A stretch of 64,000 nucleotides of DNA from Chondrilla cf. caribensis (Eukaryota; Porifera; Demospongiae; Chondrillida; Chondrillidae). The notes beneath the pieces are model-generated. The model had not been told where the DNA came from and ran no database searches. It was given only the letters and a program-made list of their open reading frames with translations. Of the stretch, positions 1-15,200 are shown one piece after another (positions within the stretch are counted from its first letter, which is position 1; every line of letters starts with the position of its first letter). The translations under genes were made by a program, and so were the position numbers. The stretch spans positions 1,657,792 to 1,721,791 of the forward strand of contig OZ026564.1 in the NCBI GenBank assembly GCA_964020155.1, in the 5' to 3' direction.

Positions 1-250
1 TTAATATCTCTCAAACTTTTCGAAAGGTGGGTGGGGTTTGAATTTACCTTTTCGGGGGTATAACATGTCCCCCTTCATCTAAGTCATTTTGACAAACTTT
101 AATTTTTATTGCGACATTGCAATGATAAACATTCAATATAAAATCTACATCTACGTATCTGTGTGGGCATTTTATGGGATTCTGAACTTTGTAGTAGTGA
201 TGGTTGTGATTATGTACCTTGTGTGAACCTCCCAGCCTGGTCTCAACCAG
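1..250. other. Intronic sequence upstream of first visible talin exon
   Basis: I see no coding exon here. The stretch precedes a good 3' splice site (AACCAG) at 241-250 and is best read as the intron before the first talin exon in the window. The exons for the talin F0 domain and most of F1 must lie upstream of the window. Confidence 0.6.
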
Positions 251-3200
251 AAGAAGATGGATGCAATGAAGAAACAGCTTCACACAGATGACACCTGTAA
301 GCTGTAGCCTGTAGTTAGTGTGCCGAATGTGAAGTGAATGTGTGATTGTACTTTTCCAGTCAATTGGCTGAATCCGGAGAAATCTCTGAGAGAGCAAGGA
401 GTGGATGAAACTCAAGTTCTTGTTCTGAGGTGACTCGAAGTCCTACTAGTTGTCCAACTGATCCCTGACCACATGTAAAATTTACATGCTGTGTGGCCTG
501 TGTTAAAGTTGTAATATTACATAAAGATACATACATTCAAGCCGTTACCTTTGCTTGTATTTCTTTTTTGTGATTGCCTTGTACAGAAGTGACAATGTTT
601 TTTCCATTTGAATGGTCAACGCATACATCCAGATCACATCTGAAGTTGTCTATTATTCCCCTTCGTCTATTCAAATGATATACGCACATTCATTAATTTT
701 TGGAGAGTTAACACTGTTTCTTATGACAAATGGAAAAAAGCCCAATACGGTACATACTGTCTTCTACAAAAAAGACAAAAACGAAATGTATGTATGTACT
801 CCTGTATTCATCTGTACAAAACGAGACATAAACTTTATTTGACGTCTACCCTTATCTTTCTCGGCAATTTGAGATGTTCATTATTTTATATATTTTCCTA
901 TCCTCTAATGCACTTAGGAAAAAGTTCTTCTTTTCTGATCAAAATGTTGATCGCAACGACCCCGTTCAACTCCATCTCCTGTATGTGCAGTCGAGAGATG
1001 CCATCGTTGATGGCACTCACCCAGTGACCAAGGAGGAGGCACAGCAGTTTGCTGCTCTTCAGTGTCAGATACAGTTTCAGAACTACAATGAAGCCAAACA
1101 CAAGCCTGGATTTCTAGAGTGAGGACTATATTCTGTTTTTTGTAATCTTTTTAGTGTATTTATATAGATTTTCTTGTACACTTACGTATTCAGATTGGCC
1201 GAATTCTTGCCAAAGGAGTATGTCAAAGTGAAGGGTGTTGAGAAACTTATCTACCAGGTGTGTGTGTGTATGCACATGTATTCTGTAGACGGGAAGAATG
1301 CGTCTGTAGCATTTTGTACATGCAGGCAAACATGGAATGCTCGAATGAATCAAATGTAATTTCACGAATCTATTTCACAATAACTCCACTAGTGACTATA
1401 GCAACGAGACCTTCATATTATGATTGGGTTATCTAGCCAAAGCATTTTCAAATTTTATGGAAAATGATGGGATGCACACATGTTGGGCTGTACCATTGCT
1501 TTTGTTTTCTTTTTTGTGGCTGCCTGTGGCAGTTTTTATCTTATTTTCATTTCAACTTCCTGTTAGTAACACTCAATATATATACGTATATATATATGTA
1601 TGTACGTATATGCAATATAATATGTGTTCCTACATGTAACCACAACAGTGAATTTATATTGTAATTCATATTTTGTAAAAAAAGCCGATTTTGAAATGTT
1701 AAGAATTAGAAATTAGGCTGAAATTTGTGTACAACGCCTTCGCCGAACATATATAGTATCTTCAGTAAAGGTTCTTCTGAGCCTAGAAGAGACACCCGAG
1801 TGATTTGAGTGTGGGGTGGCAGCCCCACGAGTTTTTTTAACTCGAGCTGCTTGTTGCTCTGATCCCCTTTAAACATCCATAGACAAAAACCCAAAGTCAC
1901 ATTCTAACCTACATGCAGAATGAAAGTAAAGTTCACTTGTCACCTATACTGTATGTTTTCATTAACATAATCTCGTGTGTATAGAGGATACTGACATGGA
2001 TGTCAGTAACATAATCTCGTGTGTATAGAGAATACTGACACGGATGTCAGTATTCTCTATACACACAAACGCACACACTGTGCTATTAGTACTATAACGC
2101 ACCTTAGAGATTTTCTCCCTCTACTGATAGGAGCACAAGAAGCTTCACAGTTTGTCTGAACTGAATGCCAAGTTCCGCTACATTCAACTGTGTCGCTCTC
2201 TGAAGACTTACGGTGTGACTTTCTTCCTGGTGAAGGAGAAGATGAAGGGCAGAAACAAACTTGTTCCAAGACTTCTTGGCATCACTCGTGAAAGTGTCAT
2301 GAGAGTGGACGAGAGTACAAAGGAGGTATGTACATTCTTTTGTAGGTATGTACCTTGTGGGACATTGGGATCCTCTATTTATGATTTGTTACTTCAAACA
2401 GTAGTAAAGTATCAAGGTTTTATGGGTGATTTGTGTCCAATGTTGTGTCTTTGCTGAAAACTTTGTTCAAAAGTTAATTGAATAAAGTGGGTGGCACCAA
2501 TTGTTGTATGTAAATAACATTATGTATGTCTTCACCATCCATATCATTCCAAATAAAGCTCCCACACCCACACCCACACCCACACCCACCCATCTTGAAA
2601 ATACTTGTTATAGGACATTTGCATTTTGTGTTTCAAATCCCTGTAAAAATGTCTAAATGTTGCACATATATCAGGATTTCTACAGTACCACTCTATTGCT
2701 GTCTGGTATGCAATATTCTGACATTATGTTCCTCTGTTGCCTCGTTGCAGATGCTGAAAACATGGCCGCTGACTACAGTAAGACGTTGGGCAGCTTCACC
2801 CAATAGCTTCACTTTGGATTTTGGAGACTACTCAGAATCGTACTATTCCGTACAAACCACTGAAGGAGAAACCATCTCACAGTTGATTGCTGGCTACATC
2901 GACATCATCATCAAGAAGGTAAGAAGTTATATTCCCTATAATTCTGGTACTTAACTCTAAAATTTGTATTTTCCTCAGAAAAAAGCCCGCCAGTTTGATC
3001 CTGATCAAGAAGATGATGAGAATGCCATCACAGAATTTGAAGTGGGCAGCAAAAGGTACGTGCACATACGTATGTAGGTAAACTGTACACTTAACACATC
3101 CGTTCATCTGTAGTCAATATGTAGTATGCTCAGTTCTTTTTACTGATAGTACCGTATATGGTGTTCACACCTGTGTTCATAATGGGGTCACTGGGATCCT

Positions 3201-6200
3201 TGATGTATACTATCCCACACCTGAAATTGTTTAGTTACGTACATATGCATAAGGTGGTGATGGTGACAGTATGAGACGAAGAATTGTATAAGGTCTCATG
3301 CCAGGAAATGAATTCTTCATTTTTCCTGTAAGTCTGGCACCTTGCGTGTTGGAAAACTCCTCCACGTCTGGGAATGTTTGGGCACTTGAGAGGAATAAGA
3401 GTCCAATCCTTGAACCAGTCAGTACTAACTGCTGAAGATCAACTCTTTCAAATCTTCCATTCTCAAACGACCCAATTTCGTGTAATCTGTTAGTATACGC
3501 ACCTCAATGTCCAAACATTTCTAGACTTAACGTGTTGCTAATACATAAGGTGCCAGAACCAAGCTCACTGGAAAGGTGCAGGTGGATCTCAGGTCTGGAG
3601 AGGACACTTTGCTGGTTATGTGCTACACAATCCCTTCATGCCATTGAAAATTTTATGAGAGACACTAAGGGTGTTGGGAATCGGATGTAGTACTCTTGTC
3701 CAGCACTCAAAAAAGGTACCGCATCCTTCACAAGTAGCCAAGAGACTATACTGATATTTGCTATTATTTCTGTATCGGCTAGTAGAAGTATGAAGGGTAC
3801 TCATGACAATACAGCTTATTATTGCCAGACATGTACGTATGTATCTACCTATATGTAAGTAGTATTACTGTTGTGTTTTCTGTCTCTGTGTTTAGAGCAA
3901 ATGTCACATCGTTGCAAGGTGGTGGTCAAGGTGTTGGTGTTGCAGGCTCAGTTGTCAACCAGGGCAACCTTCAGCAAGCTACTGTCGGAGGTACGTATCT
4001 AACAGCTCGTTATGTAGTGAATTACATTCGTGCAGCAAGTCACTCCCTCAAACTTTAATTAGGTTTATACTATACTAAGCGTTTCTGCTGTGTGCATCTG
4101 AGTTTTTGAGTACATGCAGTATGTATGACCTGGAAAACTTAACATGTTGTAATGTAGCTTGATCATAATTGTGGTAATTATCAGAAAGCTGAACGTTCAA
4201 CATCCATACCTGTTGTCTGTATTCATTGGTACTAACAATATTGTAGTTTAATTTATAGCTTGATTTGGAGTTGATTGTAGTTGAATTGTGATACAATCAT
4301 AGTTCATTTCCACCCTATCATAATTTCCTCGTAGTGACATCATTATGATAGCCATAATGTGAATTTACCATGCTAGAGTAATTGTACGTAATTTTGCTGT
4401 AGTTCCATTGGAATATGTCAAGTTCTGGGATGCATACCATGCTGCGTACAGCCCACAAATAATGTGATTGTGTGTTTTGTGTTTTGACACTATTTCAGGG
4501 AGTGCCCAACTGCACGAAGGTATTCTGCCTCAACAAGGCCAGTCTACGTCAAGTGGAGTGAAGCATTCATCACCCGGAGTGAGTGTTGTATGCGCACCAA
4601 CAACAATAGTACATGTGCCAGTGTTTGTAACCCGGAGGGAGTGTTGTGCTCACCAACAACAATAGTACATATGCCAGTGTTTGTCAACTGGAGTGAGTGT
4701 TGTACGTGCACCATCAACAATAGTACATGTGCCAGTGTTTGTCACCTGGAGTGAGTGTTGTATGCGCACCAACAACAATAGTACATGTGCCAGTGTTTGT
4801 CACCTGGAGTGAGTGTTGTATGCGCACCAACAACAATAGTACATGTGCCAGTGTTTGTAACCCGGAGTGAGTGTTGTATGTGCACCAACAACAGTAGTAC
4901 ATGTGCCGGTGTTTGTCAACTTGGAGGGAGTGTACTTCACCCACTGGGTGGTCCTTGTGGTTGCAGTTTTTGTTCTTTGGTTAACTACTGCCTTAGAAGA
5001 TGCTGTTCTCTTACACCCTGCTGTGTTCACTGTCCCACGTAGGGATCCTTGTCCGCCCAAGTGCTGCAGGCTCAACAGATGCTGAAGGGAACCATCAATG
5101 ACAGCATTGGGTCAGTCACTATAGCTAGTGCTGACCTCAACACTGTAGCCTCCTTGCCTTCTATCGGATCTGATAGTGTAAGTGGAAATCTCATAGAGAG
5201 GGCTTATTACTAAGATGCTTACATATATGCATGGAAATATTGCAAGAAATTGGCATGTACGTATGTTTGCTACGTACATATGTATCCACTTATAAATCTG
5301 GACATACAACAATGTATATGTGGATTATGTGTCATTCAGTAGTTCCCCTTTGAGAGACTCCCTGGTAAACAACCACTAGCCAACAAGACTGGTTTTGTTA
5401 GTCACTGATACATTCCACATAACAAGTACCCCCTCACCAGGGACCACCTCTCATACACAATCAGTGACTGCATATCTGTCAATTCAAACAGTCAACTCGG
5501 AAGAGGTACCAAGTGCAGTTGCTGTATTTGAGTTGCATAATCAAGTTTTTGGATGTATCTGTCTTTACAATGTCTTTAGCCCTTAGATGTATCCTCTGTC
5601 CAAATTGTACACTTGTTTACCATTCAAAATGGCGGGCCTAATTATCAAGGATAGAATTATAGTATTTCCAAAACGATTGAATAACATCTCCCTGCTGATG
5701 TTAGTGTATCATACAATAATGTTGTTTTCGGAGACAACCCAATTCAAAAGACCGCCTTCAACTGGTCCCTTTGGGTGGTGTCCCGAAGGGGCTCCTACTT
5801 ATCAACTGCTGTTACCATGGTGATCTTGTGTGGTTGTTTAGTATGCTTTCCCACAAATTGTAATTCCTGTTCATCTATTAATTGTGGTCCATCTGTGACT
5901 TCAGTGGAGGGATCTGTGCTGTGTTGTACTCGTTGTTGTTCATAAGGGAGGTTGATGGATTTTTTCCTTCACCATAGGCATCTGTCCAGTGGCGGAAGGC
6001 CACACTGGATGTATCCAAGCAGAATGTGTCTTCAGCACTGGCAGCAATGCTGGCTTCGACTGCGTCCATCATAACACTCACAGGAAGTGAGTGCCTGTGT
6101 GTTTCAAATGAAGATGTGCATGTGATGTGGCATCCTCATGTGTCTGTGCATATGGGTTGTTTCTAGGGACAAGGGGTAACATCTTGGCATAGGATATAGT

Positions 6201-9200
6201 GAAAGGAGGACATATTTCACGGCATAACCTGGCCATTTGTGCTGTTCTCCTGCTGAGTACATGGCCTTGTGCCTAGATATGGCTTCCTGTGGGAATTTGT
6301 TGTGTATTGAACGTATGTAAACAATGTCAGTGAGTCTTGTTACATCCCATTTCACCAGTATAGATGCAGTTTGGTTCATTTGAACACTGGCTCAATGTTT
6401 CCTTGCCAGTAAAGATTAATCTTCCCTTTATATTTGTTAGTCATCTGTATTTTCATGAGTTTGACCATGTACTATTATTCAAGGGAGCTCTAATATAGGT
6501 TATAATATTAATTATATAATATGTTTTATGTAGTTTTTAGAATATTCCTACCTTATTTCCATTGTTACCAATTCCTGATTTTTTTGTATTTACAGTGGAC
6601 CCTGCTGATGTGAATTACACCGCAGTTGGTGCAGCTGTCACAACAATGTGAGAATGCTATTTTGTATATTGTGCATGTACACTGAGATGATGCATGCCAG
6701 CTGGAGTTTGTGACCAATTTTTGGGAACGCTATTCAATAGCTTATGAATGTCACCTTGTGTTAGTGATGTGAAGCAGTACAATGTCTATTCTCCAACAAT
6801 ATCTATAGCATGTACACTGGAACCTCTCTATTAAGGACACTTTGGGACCTTTATTTTAGTCCTCAATACAGAGGTTTCCTCAATTCAGAGGTCATTTAAT
6901 ACACTACAGTACTACACTGGGGCACAGAATGGTGTCCTTATTACAGAATTTTCCACATTTCAGAGGTCATTTAATACACTACTGTACTACACTGGGGCAC
7001 AGAATGGTGTCCTTATTACAGAATTTTCCACATTTCAGAGGTCATTTAATACACTACTGTACTACACTGGGGCACAGAATGGTGTCCTTATTACAGAATT
7101 TTCCACATTGCAGAGGTTTGTAATAGAGAGGTTCCACTGTACAATAATATATGTAATGAACAAACCCAAGGGATCTATTCCCTGTGTATCCTCTCTGAAG
7201 GTGGTATAACATATGCATACATTATATGGAAATACTCAGAAAGTCTACACTGTAAATGAAATAGATGGATTGCAATCTATAATCCTGTATGATTCCAAGT
7301 GCTTCGTACCAGTACTGTGATGTTTTCAGCATCAAATAGTAGTATCATCATCATGACGGTGTTGTTAGGTGCACACAACTGCCAATCCATGGTTCATATC
7401 TCTTACATCTGCACTCGATCTTAGATCTACTAACCTGACAGAGCTGGTCAAGTCCATCCGCATGTTAGCTGCACTCAGTTCTACACCACAAGACGGACAA
7501 AAGCTGTTGGATGCTGCCAGGAAGCTAGCATCGGCTACTGCAGGGTTACTGAACACTGCACAACCAGAAAAAGGGGATAACAGGTACGTGATGATAGCAT
7601 TATTTATCTATCAACCTGCATATGGCTGTTAAATCTAGCTGCTCTGTCGCAAGTTACGTTCTGTTGTTTCGAACCAAAAAAAGCAGTATACACGTGAGTT
7701 CACCCTACTAGTGAGCTCACATGTATGCTGCTTTCGTTACTGTTTCCCGCTGAATAAAGTAACAAGGTGCTGAGGAGCAGGGTATGCATTTAGTATTGAC
7801 AAAGTCCACTCCAGGTACACGTATTGAAGGATTTATATCCATTTCTTCTTCAATGTTGGAAATGCAACACTGTGCTACACCCTGTCCAGATCTAATAGAG
7901 GAACTGTTGATCAACATGTTGTACATTAGATGCTTTTTCATAGGATCCGTATAACTTGGTTATGGTTATGGAATCCTATTTAACGTGGATGAGCCTTTAG
8001 CCCTGGGGCTACTATACTAGGCGCCCACCAAAAACTGCCTACAACATAATATTTATACTGTTCAGGCTGAAGCATGTGTATTGGGGACCTGTGCTGATTT
8101 GGTATGAAGTTGGTTACCATTGCAGTGACCTTGGTATTGTATCAGTAAGAACAGTACTTATTTGAATTTGCGTTTTTTACATTAGGCAAGATCTCCTGGT
8201 TTCTGCTGGTGCGATGGGTTCCACAGGAAGTCAGCTACTGCAGTTATGTGGAGAGGCTACAGTTGACAGGAAGACTCAAGTACATACGTATATGCACACA
8301 TGTATATTTCAGAGTTGTTGTGCTGGAGCTGTTTAGTAATGTACATATGCATATAATAAATCTTGAAAGAAGGGTCAACTTTCATCCTCAGCGTGCATTT
8401 GCATATTTCTACGTCACTGGATAGCCCTGTCGCAGAACTTTGTAGTGCTGTTTCTGTAAATTTGATATTTTATTCTGTTTTTAGAGGTATATTATTTATG
8501 TACATAGATGCGTAGGTGCGGAATTGAACCTATTTGCATATCCTATGATGTGTGGCAGACCAAATCTCATGTTTTTTGTGTCCACAGGAAACTCTCATTG
8601 CCATGGCTAAAGCTGTCGCAAGCTCAACAGCTGCTCTTGTCAATAATGCGAGGACAGTGGCTTCCAAGTGTGATGACCAGGCTCTTCAGAATCAAGTTAT
8701 CAGTGGAGCAAAGGCTACAGCACTGGCCACTCAAGCACTGATTGCCTGCACGAACGTGCTCTCCCCAACTATAGACAATCCTCTTTGCCAGGAACAGTTG
8801 ATTGAAGCTTGTAAGCTTGTTGCAGCAGCTGTTGAGAGGATTGTAATCGCTGCCCAGGTGTGTGCATTCTGTCAACTGTACAGTGTCACACTCTGCACCT
8901 TGTACACATGTAGATACATATGTATGTGCATGTGTATCTGCTGTCATGGACAATAAGTATTGACTTTGTTTTGGTGGCCTTATTTTGTTTCCACTTTCAG
9001 AAACCTTTCAGGAACAATGTTTGTAGTGATTGCAAACATGTCAGACATTTGCAATGCGAATTAGGATAACTTCAAAAAGCCTCAATACAGCTCATATTTT
9101 CAACTTTGTAACTATCAATGACCCCTTAGAAGCCTTCATATTATTGGGGAAAGTAACTAAGAGGACGCTTTCTTTGGTAGTTATGTCCTTTAAAGAACAA

Positions 9201-12200
9201 ACACGTCCATTATGGTACACAACAAGCTATAAAAAAACCGAGTTTCCAGTGCCATAGGAGCCATGCATTTTTACTGGAATTTGTTAATGACATTGAATGA
9301 TCTTTGAATGGTTTTCTGGCAATCATTGCTGTATTCACTGTTCATAAGGGTTGCCATCTTCCTCTGCAGGCTGCCTGTGATGATGATGATGCCCTTCGTG
9401 ATTTGGGGGCTGCAGCTACAGCTGTTACTCAGGCACTACACTCACTCATAACACAGATCAGAGAAGGCTTGAAGGTTTCTGATAACAGTCAATACGAAGA
9501 GGCATGTGAAGTTATCATAGCGTCATCAGAGAGCTTGGTTAATGCTCTGGGGAATGCTCAGGAGATGGTTTCTCAAGCCAAACGTTTGGCAGAAGTGAGT
9601 TGTGTATCTGCAATGGTTTAGATAAGCATCGCCATATCAGTGGTGATGCTTATCACACCATTATACACCTTAACCTCTACACTTGTTGTGTAGAGGTCAA
9701 AGTCTGTAAGTAGCTAAAGTAGAAACACCTTCAAGACAAATTGTCGTTTGATACGAATACATTTTGGTGCACGCTTTGTTTTTTTTGTAGTAGTGTACAT
9801 ATAGCAAGTATATCCTGACTAGCAAGAGCTGGTTTTGTGGTTACGTTATAGTTTGTTATAACAAATTTCTACTGTGGTCAACTAGCAACTGTAACAAATT
9901 GTTTTGTAGGCCACTCAGTCTTTGGTGAATTCTATCAAGTTGGAGGCAGAGAGTGAGAGTGATGCAGATGCCCGCAAGAAGCTTTTGGATGCCGCAAAGT
10001 CTCTGGCCGATGCTACGTCAAGAATGGTGGAGTCAGCAAAGGTGTGTGTTGTATACTTGGGGAGGTCTTATGTTGTCATCTCTTGTGATTCCAACTCACC
10101 CTCAATTGTTACAGGGAGCAGCAAAGAACTCTGGTGATCCGACTGCTCAACAGAATCTTCAAGACAATGCTGTTGAACTTCGTAACATAACTAACTCTAC
10201 TGCAACTGCAGTGTTGAAGAAGAGAGCTGTACGTAAGCTGGAAATTGCTTGCAGGCATGCCTGCACCATCAGTACTCAACTAATAGCAGCTGCCCAAGGT
10301 GGCGGGACAAGTAATACCAACGAATCCTCACAGCAGCAACTGATGGCACAATGCAAGGTATGTACGTATGTATGTGTGGTACTTACCAAGGTGAGCTGGA
10401 GCGAGACCCTCACTAGTGGGACCTGCTGTATTCTGGTCAGGATGTGGATATATCCATCTAGCTATACCTGTCCTCACTGAAGTTTGTTCCACTTGACCGA
10501 CTAGTAGGCGACTACGAACCAGGGAAAGTCTCGTGTTTGCATGGTCTTCATAGACACAAACAGGTCTGTTGTTGGTATGTTTGAGACCATTCTCGGAGGA
10601 CTATGACTTTGAGTCTTCTTCAGTATATAGTATTTTCTACTGGCACACCTCCTTCCTACAAGCCTTTATGTTCTTGTGTCACTGTTGTAGTCCCCTTTCT
10701 ACTAGTTACTACATGAGAACCTTGTAGGCCTTAGGGCCTTCCTTGTCCAAGGAAGGAAGTCTTGTTGAATCTACCTCACTCAAAGTCCTTTCAAAATGTA
10801 TCCAACGCACCAACACCACACCAATGATGTGGTACCTTCAGTCGCATCATCCTTACTCACACATTTGCATGATGACACTAGTTTGAATACACCTTGTATG
10901 TGTATGCATGTACTGGTATATGAACCAAATTGGCAAGGGCCTAATGACTTTGTCTGAACTAGTTATGTAAACGTTTTGTTCTTGATGATTACCAATCGCA
11001 CAATGTTAACGTTTCTACTAATATCTATGATTTTAGGCTGTTTCAGAGCAAGTGTCCCACCTGGTGCAGTGTGTACGAGCCTCCGTCAGTCAACCTGACA
11101 TGGCTAGCACTCAACTTGGTCTGATCAATGGTTCGCAGTCATTGTTGGCGGTGAGTAGTGGGGTCCCATGAACATACACCTCTGTACAACTGTGTAATTT
11201 TGTTCCCTCTCTCATTTCCAACCAGCCTGCTGGGCGTCTGGTTGCTGCCTCGAAAGCAGCCGTTCCAACCGTCAGCGACCAAGCTGCTGCTCTTCAGCTG
11301 GGAAATTTTGCCAAAGCAACTGCCCAAGCTCTTGCAGAACTCAGGAATGCTTCGAGCAAGGTTGGATTAGTTTTTTTTTCTTTTTAGTATTGTCTGATGA
11401 ATCTGTTTTTCATAGCAATTCTTGCTTTTATTGTCACCCTGTTGTGTCTGTGGCTCCTCGTAGGCTGCTGAAGTGTGTGGCTCACTGGAGATCGATAGTG
11501 CCATTGACCTGGTCCAGCAACTCTCCCGAGATATGGATATGTACAAGCGTGAAGCAGCTGCTGGGAAGCTCCTGTTGCTCCCAGGAGAGACTGTGAGATT
11601 TTCTTTCTTTTTCTCGTGTCAGTCTGCGTAGTTTAATTTAGTAATTATCTGGCTTGTTTGTAATGTCCACAGGTTTCATCAAGTGCTTTGGAATTGGGTG
11701 CTATTTCAAAAGCAGTTGGATCCTCCATGGCCCAGTTGTTAACAGCAGCTAATCAAGGCAACGAATCCTACACTGGAGTTGCAGCTAGAGAGACAGCTAA
11801 TTCACTGAAAGTGAGTATTGGTTGGTTGTTTATCTTAACACTGTAGTAATAAATTATTGACTGCAGATCCAATAGCATGAAGTTGTGTATTCCTAGGAGA
11901 AAATTCCAAAAGCCTTAAAAATTGGAAAGATTCTCGTGTTTTTTAATACATCTTTGTCAGTGCACACAAGAAATTGTCAGAGTGTGTTTATTTTGGGGGA
12001 AGGGCATTAGGCAAGGTGTGCAGCTGCACTTCCATTGATACTGTTGTCCGCAATTCATGTCAGTGCATAGTGCTGTACCACTCATCAAGAGATGAATAAC
12101 ATGTTATAATCGCATTTAGTGTACATTACCAGACAACCAAGATGAATAGTGATATCTGGGCACATACGTGCGTACACATTTTGAGCCCATTTTCAACTTA

Positions 12201-15200
12201 TTTTTGTGGAAACAAATGGGACTTGAACCTTAATTCCTAACAATGGTTGCTAGTGTGTGTATGAAAATTTTTATATCAGTAAGTAAACACTGACCAAGCA
12301 GAAGGGTTATGGGGAAGTGTAACATTGAAAAAATCAAACTTGATAAGTTTAGAATTGCTGGTGGAATCAGTCCAATCCTGAATCCCGTTCATGTGTCAAG
12401 TTTGTATCAAGAGTCTGTGAATCTGTCTCCTGTAGGTGCTGGGGAAATCGGTCAGGGGAGTAGCAGCTGGCACCACTGACAAAGGCACACAAGAGTACAT
12501 CCTTCAGTCTTCAAAGCAAGTGATGGAACAATCTGTTTCTTTGATCCGAGAAGCCAAAACGTCTGTGGAAGTACCAAATCAGCCGAATAAGCAACTCAGA
12601 CTTGCTCAAGTACGTGCTTGTGCTTTTATCCCACTGCTGCATAGTACAGCATGTTTGTATAGAATGTTCAGAGATTGCACATCTACTGATAACAGACGTA
12701 GTGGAGATGACTCCTGTAATTGAGGAAATTGGAAGAGGTTATGGAATCTATGTGATGGGGGTTAAATAGCTTCCCTCAGGTGTAATCCTAGAATAAGCTC
12801 ACTTGCTGGTCACATTTCCACAGAGGAACGGAACTTTTCTATGTTATTGACACTCTTTTTCTTTATAAAGCTAATCCCAAAAGTACCTTCCAGATACTTT
12901 TGCAGACGTAAAACTCCATCAATGGACAGAATTTGCAATACAATTTGCCATTTTCATGTCATCTGCATTAAAGAGTGCAGTGGCCCTATATAATAATATT
13001 CGAATTAAGCTCTTCATTAACATTTATTGTTTAATGATTGTGTGCCAGTAATGATATTGATCATTAAATATTACATCAATAATGGAATATCGGCGTGTGA
13101 AATGGAAAAGCCTATTCTCAGAAACAGAAGTCATATCTTTTACAGAAGGTTTACTATTATTATTGAAGATGAATGTAGCACATTCTTTGCTCACAAACAA
13201 ACATGCCCAGTGTACGTAATTCCTGTTTTTGTCTTCCCACCAGGCTGCCAAGGCTGTTTCCCAGGCCTTGAATCAGGTTGTCAACTGCCTACCCGGACAG
13301 AGAGATGTAGACCATGCCATCAGAGTGATAGCCGAGTCCAGCCAGGCTCTGCAGAAGTACCAGGTATGTGTGAATAACTGCCCCTTTGTCCAGTTATGGC
13401 TCCACCCAATACCGCTGGTTGTGTCTTTGTAGTTCCCTCCGAGTCATGGTGAGGCGTACCACGTCCTCCAATCCAAGATGAAGGTCGTTGCAGCTTCCCT
13501 GAATGAGTCTGCCGCCTCACTCTTCACTGCCGCACGAGGCACCCCTGATGAACTAGCTATTGCTGCTAAGAACATGAGTCTCAAGTACCAGGACGTTTTG
13601 CAACATGGTTTGTCCACGCACTGCCCTGACGTCTGTTCTATTGATTCACCCTTGTGCAATGTTCGCAGGTTTAACTTTGGCTGGTGCATCCCATGACAAG
13701 CAGACACAAGATTCTGTTATTGGGTATCTGAGGACTATTTCCGTCAGTTCCAGCAAGTTGCTTTTGGCCGCAAAGTCCCTGAGTGCTGACCCGAATGCTC
13801 CCAACGCAATGAACCAGTTGACAGCTGCTGCAAGGTGTGTTTGTACTGTGAAACGTGTACCAATTTGCAGGTACGTACACGCTGCATGCAATATTGTTAT
13901 AACTGCAGGGCTGTTACTGATTCAATCAATGAACTCCTGAATGTGTGCACAAGCTATGGACCTGGTCAGCGAGAGTGTGACAACGCTTTGAGAAAGATTG
14001 AGGTGAGTAAAGTAATTCATGTGATGTTCATGTACGACAACATGTACAATTTCAGAAGCCGTTATGTGTGACAACATGTACAATTCCAAGTAGCATTCAT
14101 GTGTGATGACCTGCAGTTTCTCACACCTTTTGTGTTGTTCTCTGTGCCCTAGGCTGCAGCTACTCTGCTGGAGTCACCCTCTGAGTCTGTGAACGATGTC
14201 ATTTATTATGAGTGCCTGGAGATAGTTTCTGAGAGATCTCAAGTAAGTAAGCCATTCTCCTGTAGTGTATTGAGAAGCTCACCTTATCAAATCATTTCTC
14301 GCATTTCATATGTTATATCTACTGTACACGTCTATTTTCCCTCATAATCCAGTGGATTTATATTAATTACAGTACCAATCATGCAAACTAAACATTCAAC
14401 GGCATACCCGTACCTGTTCTGTACCTGTACTCACTAAGGTCGCCAAAATTGATGATTGTCAGAAATGTGCACCTACGTACGTAGTGATTGGGATTGTGTA
14501 TTTTCACTATAATTTTCGATCGCGACTGACGTCGAACTCACCAAACAACCTGAAAGGTATCCGTGGAGTGCCCTAGTGGGTTTAGCTTTATAGTTTAGGT
14601 GTCCCACTGAGAATTCGCATGACCCACAGAACATGCTGTACTTCAAATACGATTTCTCTACTAAAGCTCTAGTAGCAGTCAAACACGTATTGAAATAACA
14701 CTCCATGGTTTTGAGTAGAGCATAAGGTAAGCAAAAGAATGGTCACACCTAGCCGTATCTGTCTGGCATGTATCAATCCTTTGTGCATTTTCAGGAAATA
14801 GGTACAGCTGTTGAACGTCCAGTTTTGTACGATTGGTACCGTCCATACACAATATCTCCTCTGATTGACTTTGTGCATGTTGGTCACGTCCACAGGTTGT
14901 AGCTCAAACAGGTGCTCAGATCCCACTTCATGCCAAAAATGGGGATATGGACCAGTTGGCTGTCGAGGTCATCAACCTGAGCAATGCAGTGTGCCAAATC
15001 ACGGAATCCACAGCACAGGTCAGCGCACTCCTGGGCTCCGTTAGTCTCTCGTAGCCCAGACTAGCTTCTCACCTCCATGTTTAATTATGACGTCATGCCG
15101 ACTACATGACATCACTATTTAAATAGGGAGGAGAGAAGTGGGTCTGGGCTATGTGAGACTAGAGGGCTCCGTTATGTTGTATTCAATCCTGTGTTGTTCT

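Larger units (their letters stand above)
918..3055 (+). other. TLN: Talin FERM F2-F3 region
   Basis: Exons between these positions encode the F2 lobe ([31 protein letters not shown]) and the phosphotyrosine-binding-like F3 lobe ([40 protein letters not shown]). In known talins F3 binds the NPxY motif of integrin beta tails. The segment that follows (exons 2979-4578) is a poorly conserved linker of about 85 residues rich in Gly, Ser and Gln, as expected between the FERM head and rod. Confidence 0.9.

Noticed and set aside
4714..5085. ORFs with repeated THSG/VCAPTT-type segments
   Set aside because: They translate the 58-bp intronic minisatellite next to a talin donor. The real exon in this area is 5043-5177.
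6929..7123. 64-residue protein with a 25-residue repeat
   Set aside because: It is the 75-bp tandem triplication inside a pogo-like MITE; no start context or conservation.
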